Part shown: in pieces, positions 7,544-11,518 of the stretch
Layout of the letters: each line of letters starts with the position of its first letter
Position numbering within the stretch: the stretch's first letter is position 1
Translations under genes and position numbers: made by a program
Notes under the pieces: generated by a model
The model's database searches: none
Seen by the model: the letters and a program-made list of their open reading frames with translations, nothing else
What the model was told of the DNA's origin: nothing
Assembly: GCA_013812515.1 (NCBI GenBank)
Contig: JACCTI010000413.1
Coordinates: 1-11,518, forward strand
Direction: 5' to 3'
From: Chthoniobacterales bacterium
GTDB lineage: Bacteria; Verrucomicrobiota; Verrucomicrobiia; Chthoniobacterales; UBA10450
DNA: 11,518 nucleotides

Positions 7544-7611
7544 CCTTGCCGACATAGCACGACATGGAAATTGCCGTGCCAACTTTCCCGAAACGCTCAA
7601 AATAAATTTTA

Positions 7612-7658
7612 ACTATAAATTTGAACTATCTTGACAATCAAGCGGGCGAAAATATGTT
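7612..7658. promoter_or_regulatory. Candidate divergent promoters over a shared palindrome
   Basis: The spacer between the two exported-protein genes is clearly AT-rich. On the plus strand TTGACA (7631-7636), a 16-bp gap and TATGTT (7653-7658) form a plausible sigma70-type promoter for the metalloprotease gene at 7720. On the minus strand TTGATT (7641-7636), an 18-bp gap and TATAGT (7617-7612) could serve the gene starting at 7543. The two -35 boxes lie in one small palindrome, CTTGA-CAA-TCAAG (7630-7642). Promoter consensus in this organism is unknown. Confidence 0.4.
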
Positions 7659-7719
7659 GTTACTCGTAATCGGTTAAAACAAGTTCGTCAATTCCAATCC
7701 AAGAAAGAAATAATCTCTT

Positions 7720-8547
7720 ATGTTCCCCACACGTAAACGTTCGTTAATCGTCGCCGCTGTCGTATCTGCAATTGCCACATTCGCAGGCGTCGCGTACGCA
7801 AGCCATTCGTGGAGCGGCTACCACTGGGCGCGCACCGCTAATCCGTTCACCTTGAAACTTGGTGATAATCTGACAACCGCCGACTGGAAGTCTCATCTCT
7901 CGCAAACGTCGAGCAACTGGAACTCCGGGAACAGCGCGGTATTAACCGCGATCGTTGCCGGCCAGTCCAACAAGCGTTGCAGCATGGTCGCCGGCACCAC
8001 GCAGGTCTGCAATGGCAGATACGGCAACAATGGCTGGCTCGGGCTGGCCAGCATCAACATCAGCAACGGCACGCACATCACGCAGGGCTCGGCCAAGTTG
8101 AACGACACCTATTTTGACACGGCCACCTACAACAACCCCAACGAGAGGGAGCACGTGATGTGTCAGGAGGTCGCTCACACTTTCGGACTCGACCACCAGT
8201 CGACCGACGGCAGCTCGCAAAATAGCTGCATGGACTACTTCTCGAACACCGGCGCGAACGCCGGCAGCACTGCTAGCACCAAACCGAACGCGCACGACTT
8301 TGAGGAGTTGAATATTATCTACGCGCATCTCGATAGCACGAACACCGTCGCCGCGACGACCGCGTCGGCTTCAGAGGTGACGGAGGATCCCAATACCTGG
8401 GGCCAACTCGTGAGCCAGTCCCGTAACGGCCGCACTTCGACTTATGAGAAATTTAATTCAGACGGGTCCAAGACGGCCACCCACGTTTATTGGACTGAAG
8501 AAGCAGCCGCCCGCTGTCCCGGGTGCGATCATCGCTACGACCGTTAA
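7720..8547 (+). CDS. Secreted metzincin-like zinc protease with a QExxHxxGxxH motif
   Basis: The product is 275 aa with a clear signal peptide (MFPTRKRSLIVAAVVSAIAT, cleavage after AYA, residue 27). The core has CQEVAHTFGLDH (148-159). This is the extended metzincin zinc motif HExxHxxGxxH, except that the first His is Gln149; Glu150, His153, Gly156 and His159 are kept. SCMDY (169-173) follows at the distance of a Met-turn, then KPNAHDFEELNIIYAHLD (188-205). Cys87 and Cys97 could form a disulfide, as could Cys148 and Cys170. The last 70 residues are low in hydrophobics and end with a CPGCDH motif. I believe this Gln-for-His form recurs in a group of uncharacterised secreted proteins, so it is probably not a fresh mutation, but activity is unproven. 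The gene is monocistronic, with its own candidate promoter and a strong terminator 35 bp after the stop. Confidence 0.8.
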   Translation: MFPTRKRSLIVAAVVSAIATFAGVAYASHSWSGYHWARTANPFTLKLGDNLTTADWKSHLSQTSSNWNSGNSAVLTAIVAGQSNKRCSMVAGTTQVCNGRYGNNGWLGLASINISNGTHITQGSAKLNDTYFDTATYNNPNEREHVMCQEVAHTFGLDHQSTDGSSQNSCMDYFSNTGANAGSTASTKPNAHDFEELNIIYAHLDSTNTVAATTASASEVTEDPNTWGQLVSQSRNGRTSTYEKFNSDGSKTATHVYWTEEAAARCPGCDHRYDR

Positions 8548-8581
8548 TCCATAGTTATCGTCTTCATTAGACGACGTTGCG

Positions 8582-8618
8582 AAGAAAGGCGAGGTCCAAA
8601 GGGTGCCTCGCCTTTCTT
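8582..8618 (+). terminator. Strong intrinsic terminator after the metalloprotease gene
   Basis: Perfect 13-bp arms, AAGAAAGGCGAGG (8582-8594) and CCTCGCCTTTCTT (8606-8618), enclose an 11-nt loop, with a T-rich 3' arm end. It begins 35 bp downstream of the stop at 8547. The A-rich start of the left arm means it could also work on the minus strand, toward the truncated recombinase. Confidence 0.85.
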
Positions 8619-8690
8619 GTCTCAAGAGGAGCGATCTGCTGCTCACGTCGGCACCACAGTGCTCGGGTCGATGCTGTCCACCGGCACGGA

Positions 8691-9014
8691 CTATCCGAGC
8701 CGCCGTTTTCGCAAACGCAGTGAGTTCGCAATGACATGCCGAGCAGAAACACCGGCAATGAAAGCGCTGACCCTGTTGTTTTTGACGGCCTCAACAAAGC
8801 CTGGGAGCGGTCCAGTCTCTAGGTTCTTCCCGAGATAGCCACTGACGCCTAAATCCTCTAGAGTCGTGCTCTCGTCTAACAGCAGATTGTGCTTGTTAGC
8901 GAAATCTTGAGCGCGTTCTAATTGTCGCTGGTACGAATCTCCCGTCGCCTGCTTACCGCTGGAAAAACGGATATATGCGTAAGCGGTCTTTGGCTCTGGG
9001 AGTAATGCGCTCAT
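8691..9014 (-). pseudogene. Truncated large serine recombinase (resolvase N-terminal domain only)
   Basis: The product is 107 aa. Residues 10-80 match the start of a resolvase/invertase-type large serine recombinase: AYAYIRFSSGKQ contains the Y-x-R-x-S catalytic serine motif, QRQLERAQDFA follows, then DLGVSGYLGKN and GFVEAVKNNRV. Family members would continue with a strand and the D-R-hydrophobic-x-R helix that supplies the other active-site arginines. Here homology stops after NNRV, and about 25 unrelated, Arg-rich residues lead to a TAG. The remaining catalytic domain and the whole DNA-binding region are missing, so it should be inactive alone. Its ATG overlaps the stop of the 9011-9553 gene as ATGA, implying the two were translated together. 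No continuation was found in the 140 bp downstream. Confidence 0.75.
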
Positions 9015-9553
9015 CCCGTGGAGAACTGGTCTTCTTTGTTTTTGAATAGGATATTGAACGTGGTCAGCGACCCGTAACATTTGGTGATGTACTGGTGGAG
9101 CTCAAATTTCTCGGCCTCGCTGAGTTTCTCGTTCGCGTTAATTCTGGATTCAAGTAATCTAAGATTGGTCCGAATCATGACGATCTTGTGAAAGAACGTC
9201 TCGAGCGGAACCTCTTTCGGCTGCAACGACGAGTCGGCCGATTGCAAAATCAGAGTTCCCCTTTGCCAACGATTCGCGAGACCTTCCACGACATCGGCTT
9301 TTTCCAACCCGAGCGCAGCCACCACATTTTGCGCGGTCTCGCGAATCAGATTCTCCAAGGGAACCTGAAGCTCGGTTAACGTCGCAGTCGGCTCTGCCGA
9401 AGTGAGCTCGCTCGTGCCGGGTGCGACGGTGCGCGGCGCGTCATCGAAGTTGATCTCAGCCGTATGCTCCGTCAGCGATCGGATAACGCCAACGCCGTAG
9501 CGCGGGTGCACGACCTTCATTCCAATGTGCAAACTTTCGACGGTCAGCGGCAT
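9011..9553 (-). CDS. Uncharacterised protein: Tudor/UvrD-C-like N-terminus plus KEDQFST C-terminal domain
   Basis: The product is 180 aa with no signal peptide or membrane segment. Residues 9-45 (HIGMKVVHPRYGVGVI..., then AEINFDD) look like the small Tudor-like or CarD/UvrD-C-type beta-barrel that binds RNA polymerase or nucleic acid partners; this is recognition by pattern, not by search. Residues 60-122 are a middle region (LENLIRETAQNVVAALGLEK...RWQRG). Residues 123-180 form a dense, probably helical domain (KIVMIRTNLRLLESR...ITKCYGSLTTFNILF) ending in KEDQFSTG. That C-terminal domain recurs in the broken gene at 6444-6880. The ATG at 9551-9553 is a good start directly before the barrel. 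The stop overlaps the recombinase start (ATGA), which suggests a role linked to that recombinase or to transcription. I cannot name the family. Confidence 0.7.
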   Translation of the reverse strand: MPLTVESLHIGMKVVHPRYGVGVIRSLTEHTAEINFDDAPRTVAPGTSELTSAEPTATLTELQVPLENLIRETAQNVVAALGLEKADVVEGLANRWQRGTLILQSADSSLQPKEVPLETFFHKIVMIRTNLRLLESRINANEKLSEAEKFELHQYITKCYGSLTTFNILFKNKEDQFSTG

Positions 9554-9779
9554 TCAACTCGTTCGACCAGCGGGCCGCGAGCCGCAAGGCCATTTGCGCA
9601 TGCACACAACTGCGCTTGTCCGCGCTGATTTCCGCGACGCCGAAGTAGCCGGGTCAGTCGGACGGCTTAATCCCGGTAAGACTCTCAAATTACTGGTAGC
9701 CGAGAGCGACGCGATTATTTCCAGAAACCGTGCATCTGATTTCGCTGACGATAAACGCTTTTGTCACACGGGAGGCTCG
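9554..9779. other. Upstream region without a confident gene
   Basis: Together with the palindrome at 9780-9913 and the 65 bp beyond it, this makes a 425-bp stretch between two minus-strand genes. It should hold the promoter for the 9011-9553 gene, but I see no convincing -35/-10 pair. A plus-strand frame of 87 codons (9525-9788) crosses it; its start overlaps the neighbouring gene and its composition looks non-coding, so it is not called. Confidence 0.5.
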
Positions 9780-9913
9780 GAGGTCTAACGAGACACAAGA
9801 TCAGCGACGGCGCCCGAGACCGCGCATTGCCGCAACCTGGAGGAACTAATTACACGAAAGCTACGCATCAGAGCGGGGCGCACTTCGCTGCAGTCGCCCT
9901 GGCGTTAGACCTC
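9780..9913. other. attC-like imperfect palindrome (candidate integron cassette recombination site)
   Basis: The outer arms are an exact 11-bp inverted repeat, GAGGTCTAACG (9780-9790) and CGTTAGACCTC (9903-9913). Within them are GTCTAAC (9783-9789) and GTTAGAC (9904-9910), which fit the attC core boxes RYYYAAC and GTTRRRY; the right box is preceded by GGC, as in many attC sites. After near-equal unpaired gaps of 12 and 13 nt come inner stems, CAGCGA pairing with TCGCTG and GCGCCC pairing with GGGCGC. Core-box span is 128 bp, inside the known attC range. No integrase gene or second site is visible, so an unrelated palindromic element or RNA structure is possible. Confidence 0.42.
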
Positions 9914-9978
9914 TTTCGTGGCTCCCCCTGGTGGATGCGGCCGCAGCGCCTGCTCCCTCGCCGTGATTGGTTGTAGCG

Positions 9979-10713
9979 CTATTTCCACTGCGACGATTTG
10001 CGTGCGCTGTACATGCTCGCAATGCCACCCGATAGGGAACGAGCGCCCGCATGGACAAATCCATGACCATCGATCAGCTTTGTCATCTCGTGGCCGCTCG
10101 GGAACTTCTCGATCGAGGCAGCCAAATATTGGTATGCATCTTTCTGCCCGGTAACGAGCGCCGCGAGAATCGGCACACCTCGATGCAGGTAGAGGCGATA
10201 GAGCGGCTGAACTGCTCCGCGAGGAAGGGAAAACTCGAGCACGAGCAAGTGACCACTCGGCGCGGTCACACGGGCCATTTCACGCAGGGCCGCACCCCAA
10301 TCGGCCATGTTGCGCAAGCCGAAGGCAACCGTCACGCAATCGAAGCTTCCGTCAGGAAACGGCAGGTTTAACGCATCCGCGAGGACGATACGCTCGAGGC
10401 CTTTCGCGCGCGCAATGGCAAGCATTTCGGGAGAAAAATCAACCCCGGTGACTTCCGCCTGCGGCAATTTGCGCGCGATCGCCAGCGCGAGATCGCCGCT
10501 GCCCGTCGCGAGATCGAGCACGCGGGCCGGCCGCCATTGCCTGACGAGTTCAGCCGCGCGATGACGCCACCAGAAATCGATTCCACCGCTGAGCACATGA
10601 TTCGCCAGATCATATCGGCGGGCTATTCGATCGAACATGCGACGCACCGCCGCCGGCTCGCGCGACGCGGCAGAGGGAGCGCACCCGTCGTTGTTGGAGG
10701 GGGCCGCTGCCAT
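9979..10713 (-). CDS. ubiE: UbiE/MenG quinone-biosynthesis C-methyltransferase
   Basis: The product is a 244-aa class I SAM-dependent methyltransferase that methylates the ring of demethylmenaquinone and/or the ubiquinone precursor. RRMFDRIARRYDLANHVLS (24-42) is the UbiE N-terminal signature. DLATGSGDLA (67-76) is the SAM-binding loop, followed by the acidic Asp92 (TGVDFSPEML). DCVTVAFGLRN (125-135) is the diagnostic UbiE motif, and the end (FPSGHEMTKLI...LSGGIASMYSARK) also fits. Which quinone is used cannot be read from this gene; menaquinone is likelier outside Proteobacteria. The ATG at 10713 gives the usual family length. The frame stays open upstream through the repeat region, with further ATGs at 10770 and 10779; no ribosome binding site decides between them. 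It is cytoplasmic or membrane-associated, and lies downstream of the dehydrogenase on the same strand. Confidence 0.9.
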   Translation of the reverse strand: MAAAPSNNDGCAPSAASREPAAVRRMFDRIARRYDLANHVLSGGIDFWWRHRAAELVRQWRPARVLDLATGSGDLALAIARKLPQAEVTGVDFSPEMLAIARAKGLERIVLADALNLPFPDGSFDCVTVAFGLRNMADWGAALREMARVTAPSGHLLVLEFSLPRGAVQPLYRLYLHRGVPILAALVTGQKDAYQYLAASIEKFPSGHEMTKLIDGHGFVHAGARSLSGGIASMYSARKSSQWK

Positions 10714-10802
10714 GCGGCCGACAGTAGCACTACGCGCGCGAAGCACATCCTCTGCGACTCGGGAGACCATCTCTCCCATTCCGACGATGCACGAAAGTTG
10801 TA

Positions 10803-10824
10803 GCCGGGGGCGTCGACCCCCGGC
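10803..10824. repeat. REP-like palindrome with perfect 8-bp stem
   Basis: GCCGGGGG and CCCCCGGC enclose the loop CGTCGA, preceded by GTA. Short GC palindromes of this style (GTAGCC...GGC) are, to my knowledge, dispersed in some Verrucomicrobiota genomes. Only one copy is in this window, so dispersal is not shown here. Confidence 0.5.
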
Positions 10825-10924
10825 GGCGCAGAGTTGGCGCAGCGACAGATGCTCGGGCTTCCGGGCGACGAGCGACGAGAGATGAAAGATGAGAGATGTG
10901 CGATAACAGAGGAAGCGGCGTTCT

Positions 10925-10974
10925 CGAAGCGCAGCTTCGCAGACAGAGCGCCTGCCCGAAGCTTCCGCTTCGGG
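10925..10974. repeat. Two adjacent hairpins with the same CGAAGC/GCTTCG stem
   Basis: CGAAGC-GCA-GCTTCG lies at 10925-10939 and CCCGAAGC-TTCC-GCTTCGGG at 10955-10974. Both use the same six-base stem, the second extended to eight pairs. The repetition suggests a repeated intergenic unit; neither hairpin is followed by a T-run. Confidence 0.55.
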
Positions 10975-11021
10975 AGCGAGGCTCGCACATGGCGGTCGAG
11001 GCGCGAAGGCCTCTCGCCCAC

Positions 11022-11518
11022 TCAGGCGCCGTTCTTCGCGTCGTGCTCGAGGAGGCCGTTCGCCCACGGTTTCAGCACGATCTTGATGCATTCATCCTGC
11101 TTCTTCTGGAAGATTTCGTAACCCTTCGGTGCGTCGTCCAGCGACATCGTATGCGTGATGACGAACGATGGATCGATCTCGCCTTTCTCGATCCGCTCCA
11201 GCAGCGGCCGCATGTAACGGTGCACGTGCGTTTGGCCGGACTTCACCGTCAGGGCCTTGTTCACGATCGCGCCGAGTGGAATCTTGTCGGCCAAACCACC
11301 GTAAACGCCCGGCACCGAGACCGTCCCGCCTTTGCGGCAGGCCAGGATCGCTTCGCGCAACGCCTGGGGACGTTCCGTCTCAGACATCGTGGCCTGTTTA
11401 ACCCGGTCGTAGATGCCGACGATCCCGCACGAATGCGCCTCCATGCCGACAGCGTCGATGCACGAATCCGGTCCGCGCCCGCCTGTCATCTCGTTGAGTG
11501 TCTTGAGTGTGCTGGTCT
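11022..11518 (-). CDS. Zinc-type alcohol dehydrogenase (MDR superfamily), C-terminal part
   Basis: The visible 165 residues are the end of a medium-chain dehydrogenase; the frame is open to the right edge, so the zinc-binding N-terminal domain is outside. TLNEMTGGRGPDSCIDAVGMEAH is cut here to its recognisable core, GRGPDSCIDAVG, which belongs to the Rossmann domain of the formaldehyde dehydrogenase-like (Tdh/COG1063) group. RKGGTVSVPGVYGG and the C-terminal DPSFVITHTMSLDDAPKGYE, followed by KIVLKPW, also fit. Members oxidise alcohols or aldehydes with NAD(P) and are often found with soil stress or detoxification genes. The internal ATG at 11489 is in the middle of the conserved domain and is not the start. 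The true start, the substrate and the catalytic zinc ligands cannot be seen. Confidence 0.85.
   Translation of the reverse strand, partial: TSTLKTLNEMTGGRGPDSCIDAVGMEAHSCGIVGIYDRVKQATMSETERPQALREAILACRKGGTVSVPGVYGGLADKIPLGAIVNKALTVKSGQTHVHRYMRPLLERIEKGEIDPSFVITHTMSLDDAPKGYEIFQKKQDECIKIVLKPWANGLLEHDAKNGA

Larger units (their letters stand above)
10714..11021. other. Palindrome-rich intergenic spacer
   Basis: The 308 bp between the dehydrogenase stop and the ubiE start hold no separate gene. They contain several palindromes (10803-10824, 10925-10939, 10955-10974) and an imperfect short tandem run of GAGATG/AAGATG units (about 10877-10898). The minus strand happens to be open throughout in the ubiE frame, giving an Arg- and Ser-rich stretch typical of GC-rich non-coding DNA. 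Confidence 0.6.

Noticed and set aside
8868..8902. GTCTAAC and GTTAGCG close together
   Set aside because: They lie inside recombinase codons, the second does not fit GTTRRRY, and there is no palindrome.
9552..9690. Possible second, degenerate attC (ATTCAAC near 9552; GGCTTAATCCCGGTAAGAC near 9664)
   Set aside because: No proper GTTRRRY partner box exists and the halves do not pair symmetrically.
9525..9788. Plus-strand frame of 87 codons whose stop lies in the RYYYAAC box
   Set aside because: The stop placement would fit a cassette gene, but the start overlaps the neighbouring gene on the other strand, there is no recognisable domain and composition looks non-coding.
10714..11091. Long N-terminal extension of UbiE to 370 aa
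   Set aside because: It would be encoded by palindromic repeats and by the end of the dehydrogenase gene; UbiE proteins are about 230-250 aa.
1..11518. CRISPR array, tRNA or rRNA genes, complete insertion sequence
   Set aside because: No regularly spaced repeats, no tRNA cloverleaf or rRNA stretch and no transposase were found on either strand.

Overview
The window is GC-rich, bacterial, and mostly chromosomal housekeeping sequence with a more disordered accessory stretch in the middle. No rRNA or tRNA gene is present for placement. The organism looks like a soil Gram-negative, possibly Verrucomicrobiota (Chthoniobacterales-like) or Acidobacteriota. This guess rests on weak Shine-Dalgarno signals, intergenic REP-like palindromes and the mix of genes, and it is inference only.

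Left block (1-3380, minus strand) is an ABC export-type operon: a YbbA-like ATPase, a small retropepsin-like aspartic protease, and a large FtsX/YbbP-like permease that runs off the left edge. Divergent from it, 50 bp away, is a plus-strand run: a secreted TesA-like GDSL esterase, a short-chain dehydrogenase 3 bp behind it, and an aldehyde dehydrogenase of the succinate-semialdehyde type. The tesA / ybbA-ybbP divergent arrangement is the one known from Escherichia coli; the protease between the two ABC genes is an addition.

Middle block (about 6420-9980) looks like accessory DNA. It is bracketed by two same-strand relatives of an unnamed protein family ending in KEDQFST: an intact 180-aa gene with a Tudor/UvrD-C-like N-terminus (9011-9553), and a broken piece (6444-6880) whose reading frame is split by a 120-bp segment between 10-bp direct repeats. 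The intact copy overlaps by ATGA the start of a truncated large serine recombinase. Between the copies lie a divergent pair of exported proteins (an unnamed 160-aa protein and a metzincin-like protease with Gln in place of the first zinc His), sharing a small AT-rich promoter region, and a strong intrinsic terminator. At 9780-9913 there is a 134-bp imperfect palindrome whose ends fit the integron attC core boxes.

Right block (9979-11518, minus strand) returns to housekeeping genes: a UbiE/MenG quinone-biosynthesis methyltransferase and, upstream across a palindrome-rich 308-bp spacer, the C-terminal part of a zinc-type alcohol dehydrogenase that enters from the right edge.

The points most worth a second look are the KEDQFST family coupled to a recombinase, the clean 120-bp interruption in its relative, and the attC-like palindrome. 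All function calls were made by reading motifs by eye; no database search was possible.
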